DNA of 64,000 nt from contig NZ_CALUCS010000010.1 in the NCBI RefSeq assembly GCF_943914615.1, forward strand, positions 1 to 64,000. Reading direction: 5' to 3'. Positions 34,410-43,700 of this stretch are shown piece by piece (within the stretch, counting starts at the first letter, position 1; the number at the start of each line of letters is the position of its first letter). The stretch is from an uncultured Corynebacterium sp. (GTDB lineage: Bacteria > Actinomycetota > Actinomycetes > Mycobacteriales > Mycobacteriaceae). A program made the position numbers and the translations under genes. The notes under the pieces were generated by a model, which worked only from the letters and a program-made list of their open reading frames with translations, made no database searches and was not told where the DNA came from.

Positions 34410-35846
34410 TTAAACGCTGTAGTACAGCTCGAACTCCTTCGGGCTTGGCCCCTGGCGCAGCGGCTGGATCTCCAGCTCGTACTTCAGGCGCACATAAGCC
34501 TGCAGGAAGTCCTCGTCGAAGACTCCCCCGGCGGTCAGGAAGTCGTGGTCTTCCTCCATTGCCGAAAGGGCGGCCTCCAGCGAGTGCGGTACCTTCGGCA
34601 CCTTCTTCGCCTCTTCGGGCGGCAGTTCGTAGAGGTCCTTATCCGTCGGCTCACCAGGTTCAATGCGGTTCAGAATACCGTCCAGCCCCGCCATCAGCTG
34701 AGCTGCGAAGCCCAGGTAGGGGTTCGAGGACGGGTCCGGCGCACGGAACTCAATACGCTTGGCCGCAGGGCTATCGCCGGTCAGCGGAATGCGGATGGCC
34801 GCCGAGCGGTTGGACTGCGAATAGGCCAAGTTGACGGGTGCCTCGAAACCGGAATAGAGGCGTCGATAAGAGTTAACGGTGGGGTTCGTAAAGGCGAGCA
34901 CCGCCGGGGCGTGGTGCAACAGACCACCGATGTAATAGCGCGCCATGTCGGACAGGCCCGCATAGCCCGTCTCGTCGTAGAACAGCGGCTTGCCGTCCTT
35001 CCACAGCGACTGGTGGGCGTGCATGCCGCAACCACCATCGCCGGCCAGCGGCTTCGGCATGAAGGTGGCGGTCTTGCGGTGCTGTTCGGCGGTGTTCTTC
35101 ACCACGTACTTGAAAGTCTGCAGGTCGTCTGCGGCGGCCAGCAGGGTATCGTAGCGATAGTTAACTTCCTGGATGCCGCCGGTGGCGACCTCGTGGTGGA
35201 AGCGCTCGATCTCGAAGCCGACCTTCTCCAGGTTGTACGCAATATCGTCGCGCACCGGGATGGTCTTGTCGTACGGGGCAACCGGGAAGTAGCCGTCGTT
35301 GATGCGGATCTGGTTACCTCGGTTCGGCGAGCCGTCCATCATCGTCTCCTCGCCGGAGCGCCACCAACCCTCGTCGGAATCCACGCGGTGGAAGGACATG
35401 TTGGTGTCGGAGGCGTATTGGACGGAATCGAAGACGTAGAACTCCGCCTCCGCACCGATCGAGCAGGTGTCTGCCACGCCGGTTTCCTTCAGGTAGTTCT
35501 CCGCCTTGCGCGCGATGGTGCGCGGGTCGCGGCGGTACGGCTGGCGGGTCAGCGGGTCTTGCACGAAGAACTGCATGTTCAGCGTGGGGTGGTCGCGGAA
35601 CGGGTCCACGTAGGCGGTCGTCGGGTCCGGGATCAGCGCCATATCCGACTTATCCACGGTGGAGAAGCCGGGGATGGAGGAGCCGTCGAAGGCGAAGCCG
35701 TCCTCCGCCGCCTTGGGGGTTAGCTCGCGAGCCGGGACAGTCAGCCCATGTTCCAGGCCGAACATGTTGGTAAATCGAATGTCCAGGTAGCGAATACTTT
35801 CCGACTTAATGAAGTCGATGACCTGGTCGATGTTTTTGAACTCCAT
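34410..35846 (-). CDS. glnA: Glutamine synthetase, type I
   Basis: 478 aa. It makes glutamine from glutamate, ammonia and ATP. Motifs: FAFDGSSIPGF, GAEAEFYVFDS (metal Glu), KPLAGDGGCGMHAHQSL, NRSAAIRIP, and a C-terminal DKDLYELPPEE with the tyrosine that GlnE adenylylates. It is clearly a GSI of the beta type but differs from C. glutamicum GlnA as I recall it, so it may be a second, specialised copy. It lies 15 bp after an ornithine-cyclodeaminase-family gene on the same strand, which suggests amino-acid nitrogen recycling. Confidence 0.9.
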   Translation of the reverse strand: MEFKNIDQVIDFIKSESIRYLDIRFTNMFGLEHGLTVPARELTPKAAEDGFAFDGSSIPGFSTVDKSDMALIPDPTTAYVDPFRDHPTLNMQFFVQDPLTRQPYRRDPRTIARKAENYLKETGVADTCSIGAEAEFYVFDSVQYASDTNMSFHRVDSDEGWWRSGEETMMDGSPNRGNQIRINDGYFPVAPYDKTIPVRDDIAYNLEKVGFEIERFHHEVATGGIQEVNYRYDTLLAAADDLQTFKYVVKNTAEQHRKTATFMPKPLAGDGGCGMHAHQSLWKDGKPLFYDETGYAGLSDMARYYIGGLLHHAPAVLAFTNPTVNSYRRLYSGFEAPVNLAYSQSNRSAAIRIPLTGDSPAAKRIEFRAPDPSSNPYLGFAAQLMAGLDGILNRIEPGEPTDKDLYELPPEEAKKVPKVPHSLEAALSAMEEDHDFLTAGGVFDEDFLQAYVRLKYELEIQPLRQGPSPKEFELYYSV

Positions 35847-35861
35847 GGTTCGTTCAGGCTC

Positions 35862-37022
35862 CTAGGTTAGCTCCGGGGTATCCCAGAGATTCAGTTTGGT
35901 GCCGATGCCCTTCTCCAGGGCGTTTTCGTACACCTCGGTGGCCCAGGAAACGTCCTCAACGGGCATGCCGCCGATGGAGTAGAAGAAGATCTGCTCGTTA
36001 TTCTCGCGGCCTGGAGCCTTACCTGCAGCGATGGCACCGATATTGTGCAGCTTCTCCTTCGGCAGGGTGCCTTCCTCGACCATGTCCCACCAGCGGTTGC
36101 CGGGGATTCCCAGCAGGCGCTCGTAGGTGACGTCCGGGCCGTTTTCCTGGAACCATTCCTTGTACAGGCCGTCGTAGTCGAGCACCAGGTTGGATTCGTC
36201 GGACTTGATGAAGTCGTCGTCGAAGCGGGCCGCTGCGGGGCACAGCACCAGCGCGCCGGGCTTGAGCCACTCGCGCTTGAAGTACGGGAAGGCCTGCGGG
36301 CCGTCCGGGGAGGTGGAGGTGCCGGCGATCAGGATGTCGCTGCCCTCGATGGCCTCCTGCTCGCTGTCGACGACCTGCACGTCCAGGTCTTCGAAGCGGT
36401 CACGGATCCACTGTGCTGCCTTTTCGGTGGAACCTGCGCTGCGACCCTTGATCTTTACGGTCTTGATGCTGGGGCGCTGGGTGATGGAAGAGGCCAGGAT
36501 GGTGCGGGACATGACGCCCGGTCCGATGATGCCTACGGTCTCTGCGTTCTCTACTGCGAGGTGCTTGACGCCCACAGCCGGAACCGCACCAGTGCGGTAC
36601 GCGGACAGCAGGTTGGCCGACATGATGGCCTTCGGGGCGCCGGTGACAGCATCGTTGAGGACGAAGACGTGGATGGAGCGCGGCAGGCCGTTGGCGCGGT
36701 TCTCCGCGTTGGAGCCGTACCACTTCACGCCGGCACCCTTGAACCGGCCGCCAAGGTAGGCGGGCATAGCCATGAAGCGACGGTCGGGGCCGTTGGCGGG
36801 CATGCCCTCGTGCTCGGGGTTGTCGGGGAAGTTGACCTGGGCGCCGTGGGAGTTTCCGGAAGCGCCGGCCATGCGGTAGTCGCCCTTATCCAGAAGGATC
36901 AGGGTTTCCTCCATGACGTCGACGCAGCGAGCAGAGTCCGTCACCCCCGCTTCAATCATGTCGGGCTCGGAAAGCCACAGGAAGTTGATGCTGGTGTCGG
37001 TGGAGCCGGTGGACTGGGGCAT
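35862..37022 (-). CDS. Ornithine cyclodeaminase / mu-crystallin family protein
   Basis: 386 aa NAD-binding protein. The Rossmann region is ETVGIIGPGVMSRTILAS near residue 160, preceded by the substrate-side GAGVKWYGSN and ANLLSAYRTGAVPAVG; SDILIAGTSTSPDG follows. Family members convert ornithine to proline, reduce cyclic imino acids or dehydrogenate alanine. At 386 aa it is longer than classical enzymes (about 330). The substrate is unknown. It forms a two-gene unit with the glutamine synthetase downstream, where ammonia released here could be captured. Confidence 0.8.
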   Translation of the reverse strand: MPQSTGSTDTSINFLWLSEPDMIEAGVTDSARCVDVMEETLILLDKGDYRMAGASGNSHGAQVNFPDNPEHEGMPANGPDRRFMAMPAYLGGRFKGAGVKWYGSNAENRANGLPRSIHVFVLNDAVTGAPKAIMSANLLSAYRTGAVPAVGVKHLAVENAETVGIIGPGVMSRTILASSITQRPSIKTVKIKGRSAGSTEKAAQWIRDRFEDLDVQVVDSEQEAIEGSDILIAGTSTSPDGPQAFPYFKREWLKPGALVLCPAAARFDDDFIKSDESNLVLDYDGLYKEWFQENGPDVTYERLLGIPGNRWWDMVEEGTLPKEKLHNIGAIAAGKAPGRENNEQIFFYSIGGMPVEDVSWATEVYENALEKGIGTKLNLWDTPELT

Positions 37023-37327
37023 CGGCGAAATCTCTCCTCGAAGAATCTCGATTAGTTGGATCTGAAATTTTCTAGATCAAAAATGCGCTGGGCGCTAGCC
37101 GCAAGCGCTGTACGCTCCGGTTTTCGGAAATCGATACATCTTCAACGATACAAACCTGCGCGAACATTTTAATGAAACAGACTTATTAACACGGTCGCGC
37201 ACGCCTATTAATTCCATAAACCCCCTGGGCTTCATATAAATAATTAAGCAAAATATACGGCCAGTTTTTCACCCCCAGATGGGTAACCACCCCGTGAGGA
37301 GGTCACTCACACCCCACCCAGTCGCAG

Positions 37328-37447
37328 TTAGGCCTGGGACGCTTTCCAGCCCCTTATCGCCACGACTAACGCCACAATGTAGGACACGATCGCACCCACA
37401 AAACTGAGCAGACAAAGCACTTCAGATACTTTGTTCGCTTGCCGCAC
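37328..37447 (-). CDS. Possible 39-aa membrane peptide next to tRNA-Arg
   Basis: A GTG-started frame of 39 codons reads MRQANKVSEVLCLLSFVGAI and continues SYIVALVVAIRGWKASQA, ending in TAA. It is one hydrophobic helix with a charged end, like many short membrane peptides or the tail of a lost membrane protein. The ribosome site is weak and it begins 3 bp after the tRNA. The rest of the gap 37023-37327 is AT-rich and shows no gene. Confidence 0.25.
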   Translation of the reverse strand: MRQANKVSEVLCLLSFVGAIVSYIVALVVAIRGWKASQA

Positions 37448-37450
37448 ATG

Positions 37451-37523
37451 CGCCCCAGAGAGGAATCGAACCTCCGACACCGGCTTTAGGAGAGCCGTGC
37501 TCTATCCACTGAGCTACTAGGGC
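37451..37523 (-). tRNA. tRNA-Arg (anticodon CCT)
   Basis: Minus strand: acceptor GCCCTAG pairs with CTGGGGC, D-arm GCTCAGTGGATAGAGC, anticodon stem CGGCT-ctCCTaa-AGCCG, T-arm GGAGG-TTCGATTC-CTCT. The anticodon CCU reads AGG arginine codons. CCA is not encoded. Confidence 0.93.
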
Positions 37524-37674
37524 AATCGCACGTAATCCGTGCGAGGTACATAATACAAGCCCACGAACGCTCCCCGTTAACCAGCCCTTTTGGTCACCGC
37601 ACCCCAGTCCCCCAGCGCACCGGAACGTGTGGGCGTCCACACCAAAGAACCCCACACCGCACCCGCAGCGAGGC

Positions 37675-37680
37675 TACGAT
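37675..37680 (+). promoter_or_regulatory. -10 box, leaderless promoter of GCS2-family gene
   Basis: TACGAT ends 8 bases before the ATG at 37689, with no ribosome site between them. Confidence 0.45.
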
Positions 37681-37688
37681 TAAGAAGC

Positions 37689-39218
37689 ATGGGCGAAGCA
37701 GTATCTAAAGATACCTACACACCGAAACAACGCACCCGCTTCCGCGAGCGCCTCAACGCCGAGCTCGAGGTTTTCGACAAGCACCTGCAGAGCGCAGAGT
37801 TCATCAACCAGGGCACCATCGGCCTGGAGCTAGAGATGAACCTCGTCGGCGATGACATGCAGCCCAAGCGCTGCAACATCGATGTGCTGGAAAAGCTGGA
37901 GGAAACCCACCCGGGCGAATACCAGTCCGAGATCGGCTCCTTCAACGTAGAGATGAACCATCCCCCGCTGGCCATCACCGGCCGCGGGCTCGAACAACTG
38001 CAGGAAGGCCTCGACGAGCGTCTGCGCGCGGTGCAAAAGGCTGCCGAAGAACTCGGCTCCCACGCCGTCATGATCGGCACGCTACCTACCCTAACCACCG
38101 ACTTCCTCAGCGACCCCGCCTGGATCACCGACGAAAACCGCTACAAGGCTCTCAACAACGCCGTCCTCGAATCCCGCGGTGAGCTCGTCCGCATCGAACT
38201 CGAAGGCGCCCTGCCCGGCCGGGTGCTCGGCACCGTCGATTCCTATAGCCACGACTTCGAGGACATCGCGCCGGAATCCGCCTGCACCTCCATGCAGCTA
38301 CACCTGCAGGTCGCACCGAACCTCTTCGCCAACGCCTGGAACGCCTCCCAAGCCATCGCGGGCGTGCAGGCAGCACTTAGCGCCAACTCGCCGCTATTCG
38401 TTGGCCACAAACTCTGGCACGAATCACGCATCCCCGTCTTTGAGCAGGCCATCGACACGCGCACGGCGGAGCTCGTCAACCAGGGTGTGCGCCCCCGTGT
38501 ATGGTTCGGCGAGCGGTGGATCACCAGCGTGTTCGACCTCTTCGAGGAAAACGGCCGCTACTTCTCCCCTCTCCTACCGGAGGATCGCCTGGAGGCCGGC
38601 ACCCCCATCATGTCCGGCGAGAGCCCCGGCCTGCATTACATGAACCTGCACAACGGCACGATTTGGCGCTGGAACCGCCCGATCTACGACCCGAACCTGG
38701 AGCTCTCCCACATCCGCGTAGAGAATCGCTTGCTACCCGCCGGCCCCACCACCGCCGACATCGTCGCGGACGCCGCTTTCTACTACGGGCTCGTCAAGTT
38801 CTTGGGCACGCAAAATCGCCCCGTGTGGTCGCGGCTTTCCTTTGAGGACGCCCACAGTAACTTCCTCGCCGGCGCCCGCGAAGGACTGCGCGCGAGCCTG
38901 CGCTGGCCGCGTGTAGGGACAGCGCCCGTCCGACGGCTGATTACCGAGCACCTACTCGACCAAGCCCGCGAGGGATTGGAGCTGCTGGACGTGGATTCCG
39001 AACTGATCGACACCTACCTGGGGATCATCGAAGGCCGCGCCCGCAGCGGACAAAATGGTGCAACCTGGCAGCTGGATACCTTGAACCGGCTGGCCCCGAA
39101 CAGCGAGCCGGAATCCCCAGAGCGCGCCGAGGCGCTGGCCACCATGATGCAGCGCTACCTCGCTAACCAGACCAGTGGCCAGCCGGTGCACACCTGGTCG
39201 GTGGAAGGCCGCGGCTAG
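37689..39218 (+). CDS. Glutamate-cysteine ligase family (GCS2) protein
   Basis: 509 aa. GCS2-type carboxylate-amine ligases share the glutamine-synthetase fold and join glutamate to an amine using ATP. GTIGLELEMNLVGDD holds the metal-binding Glu pair, IGSFNVEMNHPP is conserved, and SACTSMQLHLQV and RVENRLLPAGPTTADIVADA follow. The product might be gamma-glutamylcysteine or another gamma-glutamyl amide. Corynebacteria use mycothiol rather than glutathione, so the role is open. ATG 37689 is chosen over longer frames for the TACGAT at leaderless distance. Confidence 0.8.
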   Translation: MGEAVSKDTYTPKQRTRFRERLNAELEVFDKHLQSAEFINQGTIGLELEMNLVGDDMQPKRCNIDVLEKLEETHPGEYQSEIGSFNVEMNHPPLAITGRGLEQLQEGLDERLRAVQKAAEELGSHAVMIGTLPTLTTDFLSDPAWITDENRYKALNNAVLESRGELVRIELEGALPGRVLGTVDSYSHDFEDIAPESACTSMQLHLQVAPNLFANAWNASQAIAGVQAALSANSPLFVGHKLWHESRIPVFEQAIDTRTAELVNQGVRPRVWFGERWITSVFDLFEENGRYFSPLLPEDRLEAGTPIMSGESPGLHYMNLHNGTIWRWNRPIYDPNLELSHIRVENRLLPAGPTTADIVADAAFYYGLVKFLGTQNRPVWSRLSFEDAHSNFLAGAREGLRASLRWPRVGTAPVRRLITEHLLDQAREGLELLDVDSELIDTYLGIIEGRARSGQNGATWQLDTLNRLAPNSEPESPERAEALATMMQRYLANQTSGQPVHTWSVEGRG

Positions 39219-39230
39219 AACGGCTGGGAT

Positions 39231-40046
39231 TTAGCGGCCTCTGAACTGGGGCGCGCGTCTCTCGGCGCGGGCCCGGCGCGCCTCCTGCACGTCCTCGCTG
39301 GCCCAGATGTCCACCATCATCTGCTGCAGCTCCGCATCCGCGTGCATGTCGGGGCTGTTGAACACCCGCTTAGAATGCTCCATTGACAGCGGAGCCTGGC
39401 GCGCCACCCGATGCGCAAGGGCGGTGGCGTTGGGGGTGGCGTCATCCAGAACCACAGAAAAACCCGTCGCCCGAGCTTGTTCTGCGCCTACCCGGGCGCC
39501 CGTCAGGAACACGTTGCGGGCCAGCGCGCCGCCCATCAGCTCGCGGGCTCGGGCGTGGGTCCACAGATCCAGGGCGAAGCCGTGCTCGGCGACAGGCACC
39601 CAGCAGGCACCCTCGTCGGCGAATACGCGCAGGTCGCAGGCCAAAGCGATCTGGCAGCCCGCGCCGACCGCCGGGCCGTGAACATCCGCAATGACCGGCA
39701 CCGGGGTGGTCTGGATGGCCGAGAGCATGTCCTCCATGGCGGACCAAAAATCATCGGCATACACACCACCCGAGAGGTCCGCCCCGGCGCAGAAGACAGG
39801 CCCCTCGCCGCGAATCAAAATGGCGCGCACCCCGGCGGCAGTGTGGGCGCGGACGGCCTCGGCGACAGCGGTGGCGATGGCTGCGTTGAGGGCGTTGCGC
39901 TTCTCCGGGCGGTTAAGGGTGATCACGCCGACCTGAAGGGTAGCGTCCTCGGGCGCGGGAGAACCCGGGGTTACGGAACCGCCGGCATTGCTTGCATGGT
40001 CTGCCCCGACGGCCTCGAGATGACTGATGACGTGACCTGCGCTCAT
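39231..40046 (-). CDS. Enoyl-CoA hydratase/isomerase family protein
   Basis: 271 aa crotonase-fold protein. VGVITLNRPEKRNALN starts the fold, GEGPVFCAGADLSGG forms the first oxyanion loop, and DVHGPAVGAGCQIALACDLR the second. Position-specific catalytic Glu residues of true hydratases are not obvious (Ala-Glu-His, VAEHGF, in the region of the second), so the reaction may be hydration, isomerisation or hydrolysis of an acyl-CoA. Leaderless start at 40046 with TACATT 7 bases upstream; the TTG at 40055 is less likely. Confidence 0.85.
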   Translation of the reverse strand: MSAGHVISHLEAVGADHASNAGGSVTPGSPAPEDATLQVGVITLNRPEKRNALNAAIATAVAEAVRAHTAAGVRAILIRGEGPVFCAGADLSGGVYADDFWSAMEDMLSAIQTTPVPVIADVHGPAVGAGCQIALACDLRVFADEGACWVPVAEHGFALDLWTHARARELMGGALARNVFLTGARVGAEQARATGFSVVLDDATPNATALAHRVARQAPLSMEHSKRVFNSPDMHADAELQQMMVDIWASEDVQEARRARAERRAPQFRGR

Positions 40047-40053
40047 GGCTAGC

Positions 40054-40059
40054 AATGTA
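40054..40059 (-). promoter_or_regulatory. -10 box, leaderless promoter of enoyl-CoA hydratase gene
   Basis: TACATT on the minus strand ends 7 bases before the ATG at 40046. Confidence 0.45.
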
Positions 40060-40113
40060 CCGCAGGGGCGGTGCCATACGCGGGTGTTTCGCGGTAACCC
40101 GCGCGGCGTTTCC

Positions 40114-40971
40114 CTAGCCCTCCAGGCCAGCGTGGAAGGTCAACGGGTCGCCGCCGATGCGGCCATCCTCCACGTCCAGAGCCTCGATGGCGGAGACCTC
40201 GTCGGCGGAAAGCTCAAAGCCGAAGACGTCGAAGTTCTGGCGCACGCGCTCCACCTTGGAGGAACGCGGGATAACCACGTCGCCACGCTGGATGTGCCAG
40301 CGGATGATGGCCTGCGCCACGCTCACGCCGTGCTCGGCGGCGATCTTCGCGATGGTCGGGTCGGTCAGGTTCTGCCCCTGCCCCAGCGGCGACCATGCCT
40401 CGGTGACGATCCCGCGGTCGCGGTTGTCCGCGCGCTGCTCGACCTGGCTAAAGCCCGGGTGGATCTCGATCTGGTTCACGGCCGGGGTGTGGCCCGCCTG
40501 CTTCAGCGCATCCAGCGCCTCGGGGTAGAAGTTGCACACACCGATGCTGGTCGCCCCGCCGGCTTGCTGGATCTCCGCCATAGCGTCATAGGCCTGTACA
40601 AACTTGTCGGCCTGCGGGCACGGCCAGTGCAGCAGGTACAGATCCACGTAGTCTATCCCCAACTTCTTCTGAGATTCCGCGAAGGCTTCCTTGCCCCGTG
40701 CTTGGTCGGCGTTCCAGAGCTTGGTGGTGATGAACAGCTCCTCGCGTTGCACATCCCCGGCCTTCACCGCGTCGGCTACGGCGCGCCCTACGGCCTCCTC
40801 ATTACCGTAGATCGCGGCGGTATCGATGTGGCGGTAGCCGGTCTCGATCGCGGCGCGCACCGAGGTGTACGTGTCCTCGTCGCTCAACTGCCACACGCCC
40901 AGCCCCAGCTGCGGAATGGTCTTGCCGTCGTTCATTTCAAGGGTCGCGACTGCATCGTTCTTTTCGCTCAT
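40114..40971 (-). CDS. Aldo/keto reductase, 2,5-diketo-gluconate reductase type
   Basis: 285 aa NADPH-dependent carbonyl reductase. The tetrad is visible: Asp and Tyr in GYRHIDTAAIYGNE, Lys in LFITTKLWN, His in DLYLLHWPCP. The cofactor loop VVIPRSSKVERVRQNFDVF lies near the C-terminus. The DkgA-like group reduces small aldehydes and ketones; the substrate is unknown. RBS AGAGG lies before the ATG. It stands alone, divergent from the ABC transporter genes. Confidence 0.9.
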   Translation of the reverse strand: MSEKNDAVATLEMNDGKTIPQLGLGVWQLSDEDTYTSVRAAIETGYRHIDTAAIYGNEEAVGRAVADAVKAGDVQREELFITTKLWNADQARGKEAFAESQKKLGIDYVDLYLLHWPCPQADKFVQAYDAMAEIQQAGGATSIGVCNFYPEALDALKQAGHTPAVNQIEIHPGFSQVEQRADNRDRGIVTEAWSPLGQGQNLTDPTIAKIAAEHGVSVAQAIIRWHIQRGDVVIPRSSKVERVRQNFDVFGFELSADEVSAIEALDVEDGRIGGDPLTFHAGLEG

Positions 40972-41129
40972 GGCCTCTTTTGTACGCCACCTAGCTCGTT
41001 CTCGCGACGGCGCTGTTAAAAACTTCTTCGCCGACCTAATGCTTTCGCATGTGAGACAATGTGCGGGATCCTTCTTTTTCGATTAAGGGTTCAAACCAAG
41101 AAAATCCACGCAAAATCCACAAGGGATAT

Positions 41130-42011
41130 ATGGAAGCTCTCTATATCAACAATCTCAATAAGAGTTACGGGGACCACCAAGTCCTCCACGACATGACGCT
41201 CCAGGTACAGCCTGGTGAGATGTACGGTTTCGTCGGCTCCAACGGTGCCGGCAAGTCCACCACCATGCGCATCGCACTGGGAGTGCTCGCGGCGGACAGC
41301 GGCGAAGTGCTCATGGGCGATCGGCCGATCGACGATGACCTGCGCCGCCGCATTGGCTACATGCCGGAAGAGCGCGGCCTGTACGCGAAGGAGAAGATCG
41401 GCGACCAGCTGCGCTTTTTCGCCCGCCTCCACGGCCTGAGCGACAAAGCCGCCGGGAAGAACGCGGACGGCCTGCTGGAACAGCTCGGCCTAGCCGAGCG
41501 CTCGGACGACAAGCTGGAGGAGCTGTCACTGGGTAACCAGCAGCGCGTCCAGCTGGCGGCCTCGCTGATCCACGATCCGGAGTTGCTGATCCTGGACGAG
41601 CCTTTCTCCGGCCTGGATCCCGTAGCCGTGAACGTCATGAGCGACTTGCTTGTCGAGCGCTGCAACGCAGGCGTGCCGGTGCTGTTCAGCTCCCACCAGT
41701 TGGATCTGGTGCAGCGCCTGTGCGACCGCGTGGGCATCATCGCCACGGGACGCATGAAAGCCGAAGGCACCGTCGACGAGCTGCGTACCCGCGGCCCCAT
41801 CGTCTACGAGGTGCGCACTCCGGCGCGCGGCTGGTACCCCCAGGGCACCCGCTTGGTAGAGGACTTTGGCGAGGGCGTGCTGCTCGAGGCTGAGACTACG
41901 GACCTGGATCAGCAGATCCTGCAGGCTGCGCTGGCTGTCGGCCCGGTCCACTCTTTCTCCCGCCGAATCCCGCACCTTGCAGAACTCTTCCAGGAGGTCG
42001 TCGAATCATGA
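41130..42011 (+). CDS. ABC transporter ATP-binding protein, NatA type
   Basis: 293 aa. Walker A GSNGAGKST, signature LSLGNQQRVQLA (the LSxGNQQ variant of the NatA group), Walker B LLILDEPFSGLDP, switch His in FSSHQLD. A C-terminal domain of about 70 residues follows, as in Na+ or drug exporters of this group. AAGGGAT lies before the ATG at 41130. The stop overlaps the permease start by 4 bp (ATGA). The cargo is unknown. Confidence 0.9.
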   Translation: MEALYINNLNKSYGDHQVLHDMTLQVQPGEMYGFVGSNGAGKSTTMRIALGVLAADSGEVLMGDRPIDDDLRRRIGYMPEERGLYAKEKIGDQLRFFARLHGLSDKAAGKNADGLLEQLGLAERSDDKLEELSLGNQQRVQLAASLIHDPELLILDEPFSGLDPVAVNVMSDLLVERCNAGVPVLFSSHQLDLVQRLCDRVGIIATGRMKAEGTVDELRTRGPIVYEVRTPARGWYPQGTRLVEDFGEGVLLEAETTDLDQQILQAALAVGPVHSFSRRIPHLAELFQEVVES

Positions 42012-43228
42012 GTTATTCTTCCCCGAATACCATCGCCACCGTCGCCAAACGCGAAATCCAGGTGGCCTCCCGCAGCAAGGCGATCATGTTCTCCATGATT
42101 GTCGTCATCGCCGTCATGCTCATCGGCGTGTTCGCCGGCGCATGGTTCGTCAACAAGGACGATGGCAACGAAACGCCAAAGCTCGGCCTTGTGGGGGTTG
42201 AGAAGGAATTTATTGACGCCACCTCGGCCTCCACCGGCGACGCCCCAGAGGGGACTGACGGTTCAAGTGGCGTGGAGGCGGAAACCGTGGGCTCCCGCGA
42301 CGAGGCTTCCTCTAAGGTGACCGACGAGGACCTCGATGCAGCCCTGGTGAAGACTGATTCCGGCTACGAACTGCTCGCCGAAGGAAAGCCCGACCCCGCG
42401 ATCCTCAGCACCGTTAGCGCTGCGATCAATGCGCACGCGCAATCTGAAGCGTTAAACAAGGTGGGCGTTTCCCCCGAAGAGTTTGCCAAGGCCACCCCTT
42501 CCACGCAGTTGGAGACAGTGGATCTAGAGGCAGATGATGCAATTGAGGCTAACGGACCGCAAATCTTCACCGCCCTTGTCGGTGTTATGCTGATGGCCTA
42601 CTTCATCATCCTCTTTGCCGCCAACGTCGGCGGGCGCATCACCGAGGAGAAGTCCTCGCGCGTAGTGGAGATCATCCTGGCCTCCGCCCGCCCGATGGAT
42701 TTCCTGGCTGGCAAGATCATCGGCAACACCATCTTCGGTTTCATTGGCGCCGCTATCCTGCTGACTATTGGCGCGGTCGCAGTATCCGTCTCCGGGCTGT
42801 TGGGGGACGTGGACTTCGACTACACGGTGGTGGCCCTCATGCTGCTGGCCTTCTGCATCGGCATGCTGTTCTTCGGCAGCCTGTACGCGGCAGCGGGTTC
42901 GATGGTCTCTCGCACGGAGGATCTGCAGTCTACACAGGCTCCAATCCTGCTGTTCATTTTCGGCATGACCTATGCCCCACTGTTCGGGCTGAGCAACATG
43001 GAATCCACGTTCATGCAAGTGCTGGGCTGGGTGCCGCCGTTTAGCCTGACGGTCGCCCCGATGAACATGGCGGCGGGCACTATGAGCCTGCCGCAGGTTC
43101 TGCTCAGCTTCCTCATCGCCACCGTTGCGACGATCCTGGTGATCCTGCTGGTGGCTCGCGTCTACCGCAATTCCATCCTGAACAACGGCAGGAAGATGAG
43201 CTGGGCCAAGGCGCTAAAGGGCGCCTAG
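42008..43228 (+). CDS. ABC-2 type permease, NatB type
   Basis: 406 aa. A first membrane segment (AIMFSMIVVIAVMLIGVFAG), then an external domain of about 140 residues rich in Asp, Glu, Ser and Thr, then five further segments, including IFTALVGVMLMAYFIILFAA and the motif GGRITEEKSSRVVEIILASA typical of ABC-2 exporters. It pairs with the ATPase upstream. The family includes sodium, lantibiotic and drug exporters. Two-gene operon, translationally coupled. Confidence 0.88.
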   Translation: MSYSSPNTIATVAKREIQVASRSKAIMFSMIVVIAVMLIGVFAGAWFVNKDDGNETPKLGLVGVEKEFIDATSASTGDAPEGTDGSSGVEAETVGSRDEASSKVTDEDLDAALVKTDSGYELLAEGKPDPAILSTVSAAINAHAQSEALNKVGVSPEEFAKATPSTQLETVDLEADDAIEANGPQIFTALVGVMLMAYFIILFAANVGGRITEEKSSRVVEIILASARPMDFLAGKIIGNTIFGFIGAAILLTIGAVAVSVSGLLGDVDFDYTVVALMLLAFCIGMLFFGSLYAAAGSMVSRTEDLQSTQAPILLFIFGMTYAPLFGLSNMESTFMQVLGWVPPFSLTVAPMNMAAGTMSLPQVLLSFLIATVATILVILLVARVYRNSILNNGRKMSWAKALKGA

Positions 43229-43290
43229 TCGCCCAAGTTCACGGCGATCAGGCGCCCTAGTTTAGGACGATCGGGCGCCTTAGTTCACGG
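43229..43290. repeat. Short direct repeats between the permease and FKBP genes
   Basis: agttcacggcgat(c/t)a occurs at about 43238 and 43281, and GGCGCC recurs three times in between. The second copy contains the FKBP stop codon, so the gap looks like a partial duplication of the 3' end of that gene. Confidence 0.45.
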
Positions 43291-43639
43291 CGATTAGATC
43301 GATAATAAAGACCAGCGTACGGCCAGATAGGGGGTGGCCCATGCCGGCCGGGCCGTACGCCTTCTCCGGGGGAATGGTCAGCTTGCGGCGACCACCGGCG
43401 CGCATGCCCGGGATACCTTCCTGCCAGCCCTCGATCAGGCCGGAAAGGGGGAACTCGATGGACTCGCCGCGATCCCAGGAAGAGTCGAACTCCTCGCCGG
43501 TCGCAAAGTCCACTCCCACGTAGTGCACCTCCACCATGCCACCCGGCACGGCCTCTGCACCCTCGCCGATCACCAGGTCTTCAACCACCAGGTCCTTCGG
43601 TGCGGGGCCATTCGGGATGTCGATGTGCGGTTTGCTCAT
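43280..43639 (-). CDS. FKBP-type peptidyl-prolyl isomerase
   Basis: 119 aa, a single FKBP domain without signal peptide, so cytoplasmic. Motifs: VEVHYVGVDFATGEEFDSSW, EFPLSGLIEGWQEGIPGMRA, RRKLTIPPEKAYG and TLVFIIDLIAV. It catalyses cis-trans isomerisation of prolyl bonds. ATG 43639 has GGAGA upstream. It lies downstream of gltA on the same strand but behind a strong terminator, so it is probably its own unit. Confidence 0.93.
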   Translation of the reverse strand: MSKPHIDIPNGPAPKDLVVEDLVIGEGAEAVPGGMVEVHYVGVDFATGEEFDSSWDRGESIEFPLSGLIEGWQEGIPGMRAGGRRKLTIPPEKAYGPAGMGHPLSGRTLVFIIDLIAVN

Positions 43640-43700
43640 GGGAAGTCTCCTTCGAAAACTGATAGCTTCTCGAACCCCCACCCTAGCAAAACGCGAAACA

